From NCBI GenBank assembly GCA_963942565.1, contig OZ012690.1, positions 40,246,975 through 40,310,974 on the forward strand: 64,000 nucleotides of DNA, read 5' to 3'. The stretch's first letter is position 1. Every line of letters starts with the position of its first letter. A model generated the notes under the pieces. That model made no database searches. It had not been told where the DNA came from and saw only the letters and a program-made list of their open reading frames with translations. A program made the translations under genes and the position numbers. Of this stretch, positions 45,576 to 59,758 are shown piece after piece. The stretch comes from Maea johnstoni. Lineage: Eukaryota > Annelida > Polychaeta > Spionida > Magelonidae.

Positions 45576-46820
45576 AAAAATGACGAAAAACCGGAATTCT
45601 TAGGTATTAATGGATTAATGTACTCAAGCCATAGCCTGCCATCATCACTCTTTGTATCACAATAACAGTCAAATGAAATTATGGGCACCTGAGTGAGGTG
45701 CCAGCCCTGCTATCCCGCCCGCCCGCGAATTGCCCGAGAATCGCCCGAGAGATGCCCGAAGATGGCAGCCGTGGAGAGGAGTGCTGAAGATAGGAGCTAG
45801 GAGCGGTGGGGAAAGTGACTAGGCCTGATCTAATTAGTCCTCCCCAGTGACCGCAGTTGGCCGGGGCATCTGCAATATTCACACTCACAAATGGCACTCA
45901 TAATTATGTTACTGGCTTGGAGAATTCCACCCTAGCAGTAGGGACACACAGGTGATCTCATTTGATTGTGGACACAGACCTAAGTAGAACTGACAGAAGG
46001 CTTCACTTCTAAATAACCCAGACTAGTACAAACAGGTTGTTTCATGCCATTCTCAAAAAAAAAAGAATGAATAAATAAATAACAAAAGCAGTATCCCTCA
46101 TGGAGGGCAGGTCTGTACCTTTCAGCAAAATAGGAAATCCAGGGTATAACCTGTGATATTTTTCAATTACCATATATAGGCAACCTGACTAAAAAGAAAT
46201 ACATTGCCCTTTGGGAATTACTGAGTGCCCCTTGGTGCAAGAGCATCATCTACAATCAGAACACATGGTAGTAGGTTCTACAGATCATTTGAAGTGTCAT
46301 TCAGTAGCAATCTAGATACTTGAATGTGAACAAAAATATTTACTTCAAAGTAGTTGATAATTTATAAGTCGACTTATTCATTTTATTGAAGCAGAACTCA
46401 TCGTGTGTTGTTTGAATTTGAAATATGATGTTGCCCACTTGGCAATCTCATAATCAATCTGAATAGCTGAATATTTAACTAAATAACTAACATGGAATAA
46501 ATCACGGTTTTCCATCCTGATAGTCAAACCCTGCTCAGTTTATTTGATATTGATTTAACAAAAAAGGTAGACCCTGGTTGGAGGGTAGGTATACAAGTCT
46601 GCTACAAGTCTGTGATTTCTGGCTCTTTCACTGATCTGACTTGAGTTGAATTCACTCCAGTATTAGTTCTGAAAAAATCCTCAAGGGGGACACACTTGAG
46701 CTCTAGTCTGAATCACAACCGCAACTCATGAAAACAGTGCTTCCATCTATAGTTTGAGAGAGACATCAAACCTACTTAGTATGTATAGTGGTGGGGGCAT
46801 TATACCTAACACAGCCTGAG
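45576..46820. other. POSH intron, mostly plain
   Basis: A short GC-rich stretch with four repeats of a gcccga-type motif lies at 45715-45760. One outlying copy of the 46828-46965 unit (ggtagaccctggttggaggg) lies at 46566-46600. Confidence 0.5.
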
Positions 46821-46827
46821 AACCAGG

Positions 46828-46965
46828 CTAGCTTTGATATTGATAACACAAAAGGTAGACCCTGGTTGGAGGGTAGGTATATACCATCTTGAGGCTTGCT
46901 TTGATATTGATAACACTAAAGGTAGTCCCTGGTTGGAGGGTAGGTTTACCATCTTGAGGCTTGCT
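46828..46965. repeat. Tandem repeat, about 65-bp unit, two copies
   Basis: gctttgatattgataacaca, aaggtagaccctggttggag and ggtaggtatataccatcttg occur twice in a row. Confidence 0.85.
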
Positions 46966-47734
46966 GCAGGTCATGTGACAGGAGGGAGTCTGTGAGGAGA
47001 TAACAGATGGGAGGGGAAGCACCTAAATGGGGTGGGCAGGTCTGAGCAGTAGTGGTGGCCCACAGAGTGTTGAGGATGAGAGTGATGGAGGCAGATACCT
47101 GTAGGTTATGTCACATGATGTGTGGCGCGCGGAATGTGTAACGAGAAAAGTGAATTATAACTGGAGGAACATTTATCAAAGACTTGACATGTATCCTGGA
47201 TCGGCTGTGCTTTTGAAAATGAATTAAGCGTAAGACATTTTTGGTCATGAGCTAATTCCAGTATGGAAATATTATCTTGATAATTTAACTTTCAATTTGG
47301 TATAATTGAATGGTCTTATTTTGTACAATTGATTAACCCACTATAGGGATGAATACCTCTAAGAATGAAATGGTACATAATTGGTACCAATGAAGTGGTA
47401 TGGTATTCTAATGATACTGTTAACGGTACTTTATTGCATTATTATCTCATACATTGTGTCGTGAATAGTCATGTTTAGGATCCTGGACAATCCCTAATAA
47501 ATGATAATTTCATAGTGGGTAGTATCTTTTAGAGTTCCTTTAAGGAATGAAATGGTTCAATACCATACTTTTTGAAATGATGCCGGTAGCAGTACCAGTA
47601 CCATTAACTGTATCCAAGCTCACAGCTTACACTCTTGTGGCATTATCAAATAGATGATTCTAAAAGGAGATAGGAGGAAACATCTGGATCCTATTATTCA
47701 TTCACCCAATAATTCTCACAGTGTTATTAAGCAT

Positions 47735-47960
47735 AGATTTCTAGGCTGTCAAATGTATTTTTCTGTTACCAAGCACCAAAAAGTCTAGGTGCCACAGTGG
47801 TCAATTTAGTTTACACCTATCTCACCAGGGGAATAGAGGATCCAGTTTGAGTATGACCTAAAACCTATATATAGATCTGAGGATGATGTGGTGCCCTCTA
47901 TCTACTATATATCTGCTACTACACCACACTGCTTGGTCAGCACAGAAGGGGATGTCAACT
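47735..47960 (+). repeat. Dispersed ~230-bp repeat, copy 1
   Basis: atttctaggctgtcaaatgt, acacctatctcaccagggga, and gtggtgccctctatctact. An inverted partner lies at 61740-61995. Confidence 0.75.
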
Positions 47961-48261
47961 TTTTAGAGACTAGGAACCTAGTATAAGTGTTATTTTGATG
48001 AAATCCTGCAGACAAGAGCATAGTTAGAAAAGTGTTTGATGGAGAAATTTTAATATAAACATTATACCTACAACTCTCCTTCAAATATTTTGTTAAATCA
48101 GAGTCATTGTCACATGTATCATGTAGATCCAGATGACAATTTCTGCATTACAAGTGTATGTGGAATAATTGCTGACCTAAAAATGGCACCATATGGCTAT
48201 CCTATTTCTCTGTGGTCTCAAGCATGGTTTCAAGTGTGTCCAGAGCTAGTTGAGAGGAGAA
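47961..48261 (-). mobile_element. Family-1 MITE fragment and short spacer
   Basis: Bases 48020-48145 (gtttgatggagaaattttaa, caactctccttcaaatattt, tgtagatccagatgac) are a partial family-1 copy. Confidence 0.55.
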
Positions 48262-48750
48262 CCCATGCTGGGTGAGCGTGTGAGTTATTTCCCTGGACAT
48301 GTCTGTGTGTAATGTTATGTCACAAGTTGATTATGACCTAGGGTCAGTCTCTGCTGTTCCGACCACAGGGTACATGCCCGGAGACACCCTGCCCTACCCA
48401 CTGATAATGATACCCTCTAAGCAGGGTGCTGGTTCTGGGTGAGTGTGTGAGGTATTTAGAGGGACATGTCTGTGTGTAATGTTATGTCACAAGTTGATTA
48501 TGACCTATGTTCAGTCTCTCCTGTTCCGACCACAGGGTACATGCCTAGAGACCCCCTGCCCTACCCACTGATAATGATACCCTCTAAGCAGGGTGCTGGT
48601 TCTGGGTGAGTGTGTGAGGTATTTAGAGGAACATGTCTCTGTGTAATGTTATGTGACCACAAGTTGATTATGACCTCTGGTTAACCTCAGCTGTGCCCAG
48701 CCCAGGGCACATCATGCCTAGTTACACCCTAACCCTATTATAGGGTGCCA
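48262..48750. repeat. Tandem repeat, ~180-bp unit, three copies
   Basis: Each unit contains gggtgagtgtgtgaggtatt, gtgtaatgttatgtcacaag, ttgattatgaccta and gataatgataccctctaagc. Copies start near 48268, 48436 and 48604; the third is shorter and diverged. Confidence 0.88.
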
Positions 48751-49029
48751 CATTGACTTCCAATACAAGTCTGTTATGAATGGCTGCTTCCTGAAACTCA
48801 GTGATTTACTCCGGTTTCAAGACTTCAGCCTAAGTTTATCAAGGTTTTATTTCACAAGGGGAACCACTAGAGCAGTGTTTAAAAACACCAACCCGGAGAA
48901 CTATGCTGCCATCTATAGTTTGATAGAGACATTATACCTGCTTACCATCTCGTGTGCTATTGGCACTATACCTATCTAGCTTAGTCTTATAACTGGGCTA
49001 GGTGCAGCACAGTTACCAATAGTGATAAA

Positions 49030-49531
49030 GAGCCAATCTGGAGTAGGTTTCTGGGTTTTTCTGGGCTTTAATCAAACTCCATTATCAAAGGGGCTGCAGG
49101 CACAGAAACTGATAATGATACCCTATTCAGAGGAGAGTATCGTTGATATTTATTCAAACCCAAACACCAGGTGCTAGCTTGTGTCTGGGGTATTTCGGGG
49201 TTCAATTTAAATTCAACCCTTGAACAATGCCCCAGTAACTGATGAAACCCTAAGAGTGAGGGTTCAGAGTACTTCTTGGTTTTATTCAAATTCAAACACC
49301 TGTGACAAAGCCTATCGACTGATAACTATATACCCTTAAAATAGGGTTTGGTGTATCAGGGTTTAATCAAACTCAACTACCATGACAGCAGGTGCAGGCC
49401 AAGAAGCTGATAAAGATACCCTATTTTTAGGGTGCTGTCACATGTTAGTTAGAACCCAAATACCAAGTGCTGCAAGCAATCGACATTGATACCCTAATTA
49501 TTGGGTATGGAGTGTTTTAAAGATTTGATTC
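49030..49531. repeat. Diverged tandem units with a gataccctattt core
   Basis: ctgataatgataccctattc, tgataaagataccctatttt, and cattgataccctaattattg recur with aatcaaactcaa and caggtgcaggc. About five units of 80-120 bp. The core is shared with 48262-48750. Confidence 0.65.
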
Positions 49532-49792
49532 AAACTTCTGATATTTTGAAACTGGGTGCCCAAAATTGGCAATTGTAAAATTTGTAGGGCATCCTATTTT
49601 TGAAGGAGACCACAATATACTCTTGCATTTACTTATTTGAAATAAGACAATAAATATTCTTATGTACAGTGTTATGGGTATTGTATAAGGGTGAACAAAA
49701 ACTTGAATTACATTCTTGCAATTTACATTGAAATAAAGAAATTAAAGGTTTGGGTTTGCAAATGACACCCAGATGCCCTGCTGGCTGAGACT
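49532..49792 (+). mobile_element. Family-B MITE copy
   Basis: gaaactgggtgcccaaaatt, tcctatttttgaaggagacc and gacacccagatgccctgctg. Confidence 0.65.
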
Positions 49793-50095
49793 GTTGGTAT
49801 GGCATTAACTCAGGTTGCTTTGTTTCCGGATTGGATAGGTCACTTCATAACTGACCCTTTAAGATGGAGGAAGAATGAAGACTGTACGTTGAGAAGCAGC
49901 ACTTAAATCCCAGTCCTGCTTGGAGAGTAGCCAATGAACATTCACACTCCTTTAATACTAGAATTCCATAAATGCCAGTGTGTGTGAGTCATGTTAATTT
50001 CCCAAGTGTGGTGTGGTCAACTTGACCTGATTGTCTATAATTGGAACATGAAGAGTAGTACTCATTATCAATCATAATGCATTATACCCAGGGTC

Positions 50096-50385
50096 TTGGC
50101 CAGGATTTTAAAAATCCCTGTCAAAAACAGCAATTCTGAAATTCCTGCCCATGGATCCAGATTTGGCTACTACTTGACATTAAATCCTTATACCAACTAC
50201 ATATAATAGCCTATTGTGTCAAAGGGGCAAATTACACATTCCGTCCTGTCTCAGAAGATGGTTTGTTAGGAAAATATATGGTTATTACTCAATAAAAATA
50301 AAAATTGAAAATACTTTGAACATAGAAATGTTTTCCTGTCCAAAAGGGAGGTTTTCAGAAAACTGCATATTCAAAAGACAGATAG
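50096..50385 (+). mobile_element. Family-C MITE copy
   Basis: cagggtcttggccaggattt at the left; ataccaactacatataatag and tgtccaaaagggaggttttc inside. The right end is diverged and is followed by a family-B fragment (50386-50525). Confidence 0.7.
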
Positions 50386-51185
50386 GATCTTGATAATTAA
50401 TTTTGGTAAGAAATATCGATATACAATGTCATGGAATTATATTGGGGGGAAAAAGGTTATTATATATGCTTGAAATTGGTATTTAAAGAAATCACTCACA
50501 AAACAACTGGGTGTCCTGAGGGACAGCCAGAGCTATATTTTAGATGTAGAGCTTGTGATTGTTGCCAGGTCTGATGTTCAGTGATTGTGTGAAGAAATCC
50601 GATTCCTGGTCTATAGATCTGGGCGCCCTGGGCTCTCTCATTGGTAGACCTCTCAACCTTGACTAGGATACCCTCGTAAGGTGAACCTGCCATTACGTTA
50701 CAGTTTCGCTCAGGGTAATTCTCGCTCCAATTCCCCTGATCCCTCTTTGTCTAGATACCACTATGCTACCGCTCCTATTGGCAGTATTGATTAACCCTTT
50801 CACGTCAATAGTGAATCAAGTTAATCTGACTAATTTCTATATATTTCACAAACGAGATTGTATTGCAGAAAATATTTGATTGAAGCTTGTCTCTTATATT
50901 CCAATGAACATTGTTTCTTGAATTTTTTCATTAATTGTGCGTGTTTACAGAAGAGGAATTCATATTTGCAAGACCAGCAGGTGATCTGAGCGTAAATGAT
51001 TAATTACTTAATCACAGTGTGCGTCGGCCTCTCTTTCTTCCTCACATGTTGAAGAGGGGAAGTGTATTATTGGATCGCACTTTTGTTCTCATGATTCCAC
51101 CAGCGTGTGGCCCATATGGTCTAATCTAGATGGAAATACTTTCTTTGTTAGAGGACATAAACAGAAATATGTAGTGAAATTTCTG

Positions 51186-51345
51186 TTAACCCTTATGCTG
51201 CTGGTGGCTAATTTTGCCAATACAAAATGATGCAAAAACAACTGAAAACTGAATACCAACATAACAGGGTTTAGTTGGTTTAATATCAAAAGTCTTTGCA
51301 TCCTAGTGCTTTGGATGAAAGTAGCCTCAGCATTGGAAGGATTAA
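51186..51345 (+). mobile_element. TTAA-type MITE, family 2, copy 1
   Basis: TTAA|CCCTTATGCTGCTGGTGG at the left; tcagcattggaaggattaaa at the right. About 160 bp. The second copy is at 52216-52401. Confidence 0.75.
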
Positions 51346-52215
51346 ACAGAATATATGCAATAATACTCTTACAGACATTTTCCCTGGTACATGTTTGTTT
51401 CAGAATAAGTTAATGATGTCAGATCGCTCCCAAAGGACTGCAAAATATGACCATGTTAAGATATGACCATGTTAAGATATGACCTAGTTTTCTCAACCAA
51501 TCACTCTTCAGGTCACACTGTAGGTGCCATTACTTGACCATTTCAGCCCCAAATACTTCAGGGTACATGGTACTTCAGTAAATGATCATAACATATTCCA
51601 TAAACCTTCAAAATTAGCAAAGCACTGCTTGAGTTTGTTTGAATGTTGGCAAAACTGATACGTATTTCTAAATTCAACAACAAAGATGGTAAAATACCTG
51701 CTCGCCCAGGGTTAGAAAAGAAAGAAATGGATACTAATCCATGATTATATTTTGACAATTTTCAGCTATAGATAAAGGATTTCTTAATAAAAATAAAATG
51801 AAGAGATAGAAGAAATGTGGTTTGGATTCTGAAAAAAAAAATTCTCAAAATATTTATAGAATAAATTTAGAAATATACCATCAATACAGTAAGGTCTTTT
51901 TAGGGTGCCATAGGGTTGAAGTGAATGTAGGCTGAGTGGTTGTTAGTCTGCTGTGTTATTGTGTCTGATGATGTCTCACAGGATGCACTGTGTCTCACAG
52001 GCCGAGTGGATCAAATCAATCCTACTATTGATTTCTGGCCACAGTTTTGTGTAACAGCTGATTGCACCTGATCTTATGAAGTCAGGAATTTGAGTTTGCA
52101 AGAGTATTTCAGGATTTTACCAATTCACCCGACACAAATTTTAAGATATTCACCACTTCATATCCATGTATAGTTCATAACTTACTCCTATTCCATTGGT
52201 GCTTTAGAGTTGCCT

Positions 52216-52401
52216 TTTATCCCTTATGCTGCTTGTGGCTAATTTGTCCAAAACCTGAAAAATGACTGAAACCGGGTACTCATCTGAGAGTACTAAGCGA
52301 GAGCTATCTAATGAATACCAACATGACAGGGTTAAGATGGTTTTAATAATTGTTTGCATCCTTGTGCCGGTTGAAAGCAGGATCAGCATTGGAAGGGTAA
52401 A
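52216..52401 (+). mobile_element. TTAA-type MITE, family 2, copy 2
   Basis: ttatcccttatgctgcttgt at the left and tcagcattggaagggtaa at the right. The same orientation as copy 1; it carries about 30 bp more between the shared blocks. Confidence 0.75.
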
Positions 52402-53185
52402 TCCAGGATTTTGCCTGGTGTCAATGTCAAGATATTTCATACTACATATCTGTGGACTAGCCATGGTTTACTCTTGAATATAATAATTTACTTTCATGTC
52501 CACTTATTCATGTTGCAAGCACGTTGGTGGTCATATATGAATCCACAATTCTTTCACACCATGTTGTAGCATAGAATGAATGTCTTTTAACATGAACTAT
52601 TTTCATTCCGACCGTCTGCTGGTCACATGCTTTTCAATCTGGCATTTCTCTACATTCACATGCCTTTCTTTTCTTGTTGCATTGAAATAAGAAAGTCAGT
52701 CAGGACCCTAATGATATGGTGAAAAAATGCAATCAATGCTTCATGATTTTCCTTCATGTCAGAGACAGCGTTTTCATAGATATATCAATGCATTATATCG
52801 AAAAAAATTCAAATCAAAAACAAATAATCAATATATCGAAATGAGAAAAAGATCTAAGCAATGACACCCCTACCCACTAAGCTGCTATGTCTGATAGGCC
52901 ATAATCAGGCCCTGTTTTATGTAGTCCAGCAAATACATAGAAGAGAAAGCTTTGTCTCTAGAAGGTTGCTCTAAATTTCCTGCGGTGTGAATCACTTTAA
53001 TATGTCAGTCATGTTGGCAGATAAATCATCAATCAACTGAGATCAGTCTGGATGACTCATCTGCTGGCGAGAAGTGATAAGTTCCTGCTGCACAGCTTAT
53101 TTATCTGCATACTGTAGACCGCACAGGTGCTCTCACAAATCCCGCCAAATTCCTTTACAATTTAGGAGCAATATACATACCTATG

Positions 53186-53493
53186 CAGGGTCTTAGCCAG
53201 GATTTGGAAACAGGGTGTCCAAACGTAGGTTTCATAGACTTTTAGGTATGCAATGTGAGGTACCAAGTTCACACTACTAATGAAATAAACCATATATATC
53301 TATCTACAGATTTTGCTTTTTAGGCCAGTAACTGCTTTGTTTGTATTGTAGGAGTGACACTAGTCATGCACTATCTTCTAGAATTGTCATCATCAGTAAA
53401 TCCTGACCTGAACTTTTGGGTGTCCAAACTGTCAATAAACAGTGTTCTGGGTGTCCAAATGACATGCTGGACGCATAGGTGGCTAAGACCCTG
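53186..53493 (+). mobile_element. hAT-type family-A MITE, copy 3, perfect TSD
   Basis: 308 bp flanked by tacctatg at 53178-53185 and 53494-53501. Inverted ends cagggtcttagcc / ggctaagaccctg. Non-coding. Confidence 0.92.
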
Positions 53494-53501
53494 TACCTAT
53501 G

Positions 53502-53700
53502 GTACTTTGACTTTAGAATTAATCTTGAGTTTACAAACTATTAGAAGAAGAGTGTTGGGTTGGTCTCTGATCAACATTTCCCCTTCTATTTGTTTCTGAA
53601 AAACAGCTTTGGTCACTAAGATATTGATATCAAAATATTTATGACAGCCTGTTTTTAGGGCATACATACATGAATTGCTTAAAAAGAACATTTCTGATCA
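53502..53700 (+). mobile_element. Family-1 MITE, diverged
   Basis: ggtactttgactttagaatt, ttgggttggtctctgatcaa and catttccccttctatttgtt follow the family-1 order. Copy 3 of family A is inserted at its left side. Confidence 0.6.
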
Positions 53701-53733
53701 GTTTCTAATGTTGTTTTCTTTTGTCTTTTTCAG

Positions 53734-53770
53734 GTATGTGTTCCTATTCTATATGATCGGTACAGTTGGG
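53734..53770 (+). promoter_or_regulatory. Candidate recursive splice site with 37-nt RS-exon in POSH intron 1
   Basis: A long pyrimidine tract (tgttttcttttgtctttttc) runs into CAG|GTATGT with the junction at 53733/53734. This is a 3' splice site directly followed by a 5' splice site. A second donor, ggg|gtgagtc, follows 37 nt later (53771). Read after the POSH RING exon, the 37 nt have no in-frame stop but shift the frame. A normal 37-nt alternative exon is the other reading. Confidence 0.4.
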
Positions 53771-54505
53771 GTGAGTCAAGGTTAAAATTGATCTATCTTA
53801 TACTTATAGTACCCGTGGGGCCGTCTAGGTTAACTCAAAGAAATACCATTTGGGCATGAAGTATGTTATAAGACAGGGATCAAAAGGGGAAAAAACAGAT
53901 AAGGTTATATATCATAAACTAGAAGCTGTTTTCCTAGATCACATATTATTATGTCAACCAAATTTTTAGGGTCAAAGAGAAAGATTACAAAATGTTACTC
54001 ATTTAGGCCATTTATGCAACAAGGATGTTTAGAGGGTCTCTATTACTCTAAATCTTTTTACTATTAAGTTCCAAGCCTAAATATTGTAATATAAATCTAT
54101 TATTGTTCATTGACTCTTGAAGCTGCTGCCCCATTGTAAGAGCTTGAGCCCCAAATACCATCTCTTTGAAGCTCATTCTGTTTGTTTGTATTGGGTGAAA
54201 TGAAAACAAATGCCAAAACACCATGTAGGTGGTCTTCCAATATGTACAGTCTCTCGAGTTGAAAGCTCAGGATCGAAATCAAGATATTTTCCAGACAGCC
54301 CAATTGCATCTTCATAAGCTTCATCAAGTTGTTGTGTATATATCAAACAGTTTATCTTTGGGCTCCATGCAGAAATTTGAGGGAGCCGTAGGAGAGTTCA
54401 AGCTCCAGCTAATTTTGAGCCCTTAAGATACAACATATTTGGAAGCCACAGACACGTTACCACTAATTAACATCACAGACTGCCCTTCCGAAGGACACTT
54501 TTAAG

Positions 54506-54818
54506 CAGGGGCTTAGCCGCAATGCGTCCAGCGTGTCATTTGGACACGCAGAACACTGTTTTTTGACAGTTTGGACACCCAAAAGTTTATGTCAGAATTT
54601 GCTGAAGATGGCTTTTCTTAGAAGATAGAAGATGTAGAAGCTGTAGTGTCACTTTTATAAGACACACAAAGCAGTATCTGGCCTAAAAAAGCAAAATCTG
54701 TATAGGGTATAGGGTCTATCTTATTAGTAGTATGTATTTTATACCACACTTTGGACACGCAAAAGTCTATGAAACCTCTATTTGGACACCCTGTTTCCAA
54801 ATATCGGCTAAGACCCTG
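54506..54818 (-). mobile_element. hAT-type family-A MITE, copy 4, perfect TSD
   Basis: 313 bp flanked by cttttaag at 54498-54505 and 54819-54826. Opposite orientation to copies 2 and 3 and very similar to copy 2. Confidence 0.92.
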
Positions 54819-55321
54819 CTTTTAAGTTCATGAATATATAATATAAATGAGAAAAATCCTGAATATAAACGAACCTGACAACCCTGACCACTTCATACTT
54901 GGTGAGAGAGAAAACATGAAGACAGAGTCAGAATATGTATGATTGCCTATATCCTAGTATACTGGTGATCATGGTGATCATATGAATAGTGGTGGGTGCA
55001 CTTGGCTTTGGGAACTCCTAGAAAAACAGCCCTCATGGTGGTAGATTGTTGCACTAATCTTGCGCTGTTTGTTGTAGCCCGCCGACTGTGCGTGTAGGAG
55101 TTTATACGGCTTCTCCGTCCTTGCAGTTGTTTTCTGCTCCGATAAACTCTCCGGAAAGTCTGCAAATTGTAGACCAAAGCCTGCTCCCCAAATGCCGGGT
55201 ATTAACCCATAGATCTATCTGAGTGTGTTCAGGGTGCTCCTTGAGTTTGGTTTGCTGTCAATTTTGTAGTATATCATTCAGACAATATCTCTGGAAAGGG
55301 AACTTTGGTGAGCATGAATGC

Positions 55322-55562
55322 TTAACCCTTTTATGCTTGAGAATTCCTCTTGAAATTGTGGTTTGGATCAATGCTACTTTTGACAATAGCTTGGAAATTA
55401 GCAATGATTTTACAAAACATTAGAAGGAGACCTGTTGGCAATGTTCTGATCAGCATTTCTCCTTCAAATATATTCCAAATATTGCTTTTGCTGAAAAGAT
55501 TTCAGCAAAATTAGCAGGCTGCTTTTGGCTGAGCACCAGCACTTGTAGCATAAATGGGTTAA
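55322..55562 (+). mobile_element. TTAA-type family-1 MITE, full copy
   Basis: TTAA|CCCttttatgcttgag at the left and gtagcataaatggg|TTAA at the right. The core gatcagcatttctccttcaa is present. Confidence 0.85.
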
Positions 55563-55737
55563 ATTCATGCATAAAATTATAAAATAAATCATAGAAATTA
55601 GCGGGAGGATTGTGGGTTTGGTTTTGATCACCATTTCTCTTTCAACTATTTCCTCAAAAAATGCCCTGGTCATTAAAGTTAAAGGCCAAACTAGTCAGGC
55701 GTGTTCTGGGCCCTACCTACGGGCATGAATGGGTTAA
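55563..55737 (+). mobile_element. TTAA-type family-1 MITE, partial, abutting the previous one
   Basis: atcaccatttctctttcaac, then tagtcaggcgtgttctgggc, ending gggcatgaatggg|TTAA at 55734-55737. Confidence 0.75.
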
Positions 55738-57705
<1,968 letters not shown>

Positions 57706-57994
57706 CTAGCATTTGTAGCCAGGCCACTAAGTTACAGTGTGATGTATTGGAGATGGAGGTGGATTTTGTACATCTTGCCAATTATTCTATCTAGAATCAA
57801 TAACCCAATTGCAAGTTACAGACTCAAAGATTTCATTAGGGCAATTTGGTTTGGTCTGCGGCATTCCTATATGCCCACCTTATGCCTGACTGATATCATA
57901 AATCAGTGTTTAATAGGGGTAGCCAATCTTATTAGTTTTTCCTCTCCCGAGTCTGCCACTCTTGAGTGTAGTGAACAATTGCAATGCACGCCCG

Positions 57995-58140
57995 TCACTC
58001 TAAACCTATTCAGTCCTGTAGCACACAAAAATGGCCTGGTGATTTTGATAATGACTTTGTGAGGAAAGCATATTTTGGAAAAAAAATTTGAAGGCGAAAT
58101 GTTCATCAGAAGACAACTTACAATGCTTTAGATTATTTTG
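57995..58140 (-). mobile_element. Family-1 MITE fragment
   Basis: aaaatggcctggtgattttg and aatttgaaggcgaaatgttc match the family core; the ends are missing. Confidence 0.5.
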
Positions 58141-58190
58141 TGATTTCATGTATCACTCCTAAGTAAATTGGCTTATGGCCACTGTCAGCA

Positions 58191-58415
58191 TTAACCCATG
58201 CCTGATTATGCTTTGACCAGTGTTGTCTAGATTTGTATAACATTTGAAAAGAGCTTTATAATTAGGCATCAATTCACACATTATTTGAAGGAGAGATGTT
58301 GTTTTTGTTCTGATCAACATATCTCTCTCAAATATTAAAAAAAATGCTCTTGCAAAAAATTATATTGCCAAATTAGCGAGGGTTTCTTTTGGCTCTTCTT
58401 GCATGAAAGGGTTTA
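58191..58415 (+). mobile_element. TTAA-type family-1 MITE, full copy
   Basis: TTAA|CCCATGCCTG at the left, gcatgaaaggg|TTTA at the right, and core tatttgaaggagagatgttg. Confidence 0.8.
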
Positions 58416-58579
58416 TGCCTTGAATCCTGCATCACCTTATGAGTTGAGAGGTCATGCTGGATGTTCATGGTGCGAGAGTCGACAGGGAGCCGTTGGGAGA
58501 TGTAGAGGGTGGTAGTCGAGGTATGTGTGTTGAATAGGTGTGAAATGTATACCCTAATTAGCCTGTGTGGGGCGTAGGG

Positions 58580-58832
58580 ATAAGTTGTAGCCTAGTGGTT
58601 ACGATGCCTGCCTCCCATTTAGCATGAGTTCTCAGGTTCGAATCTCTGCTGGATCCCCAAGAAGGTTGGCCTGGTCACTATGTGAATACCCACCATTGTA
58701 GAGGGCTTCTATGGTTATTCTGTAACTGTAAGACCCCTTGGAACTATTTGTAAAGAGAAGCATATTTCTTTGCGGTTCCGGGTTTCTATCTTGTCGTGAT
58801 AAGACCTAAGCTGTTGAAAGCAACGTAAAAAC
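58580..58832 (+). mobile_element. tRNA-derived SINE (family S2)
   Basis: A-box-like gtagcctagtggttacgatg, B-box ggttcgaatctc, then gctggatccccaagaaggtt and a tail taagctgttgaaagcaacgt. Matches 14338-14572 in reverse. Confidence 0.8.
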
Positions 58833-59756
58833 CCATTCCCCATTTTGGGGCATCCTAATAATGTTTTAGAAATTATATCAACATGAAAAAATATATATTA
58901 TTGTGAAATAGACATCATCATCATTGCGCTGGCTGAGACTATGCTGGCTACTATTCGTTGTTTGCCGGGTAGCAGTCTACGGGAATTTCATTGCTTAGTT
59001 GAGCAATAAAATGTTTAGCCCTGGTCATGCACATCCAGCAAGAAGGATATGATTTAATATTCTAAAATGATGCTCACAGATTCGCAAGTGCATGTCGTAG
59101 CTTTGTGGACTTGCCTGTGATTGGTTGTTCGCCCGGTAGCGGTCCACGGAGAGCCTGCGACTCTCGGTCACTCCTGACGGCATGTTAGGTGACTCATTGC
59201 AGGTACTATTTACACACATTTGCATCGTCTTCGCTTTGCAGCATACAATCAGACCATTACTCCAACGGCATGCATTTAATTTCCTGTCCACGATCGGGAC
59301 CCAGATCATTAAATGGAATCTGCGCACTGATTCAATGAGTTTAACGAAGTGACAATTAGGGAAACTGTGCGGGTATGGTAAGCGGTTTGTATGATCATTT
59401 CATTACATTGAATAAAGTGGCAACATAGATGATAATGATAATGACACAGTATTTATATTTCACAATAAGATATTTCCTCAATTGTGGTTGCTGGTTTGGC
59501 CTTTCATTGCTAAGTTGATTTTTCAATTATTCATTTATTCAAATTAGGACTCTAGCGATACTATTTAATACCCTGGATCCAGGGTCTTACCCAGGATTTG
59601 GAAGAAGGGGATCAAAACTGAGGATTAATGAAATTTTGGAGGTCAAAAGTTAGTTAAACAATTTACAAGAATAATCAGACCAACCCTATATATATTGACA
59701 TATAGCGTCACAAAGTTTGATTCTTTACATCATTTTATAGTGTACCTGTTTTCATG
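58833..59756. other. POSH intron stretch, largely unique
   Basis: Family-B tail at 58845-58945. Bases 58950-59400 are repeat-poor, with a duplicated motif (ccgggtagcagtctacgg / cccggtagcggtccacgg). A family-A/B end (cagggtcttacccaggattt) lies at 59580-59660. Confidence 0.45.
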
Positions 59757-59758
59757 TA

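Noticed and set aside
39962-54800. Two similar 60-70-codon frames (METG.PNRGFIDFCVSKVWYK)
   Set aside because: They arise from two near-identical non-coding family-A MITEs; terminal repeats and TSDs explain the similarity.
59025-59327. 100-codon minus-strand frame with Cys pairs
   Set aside because: No family recognised, no supporting splice sites, and it lies within the POSH intron on the opposite strand. Chance is likely.
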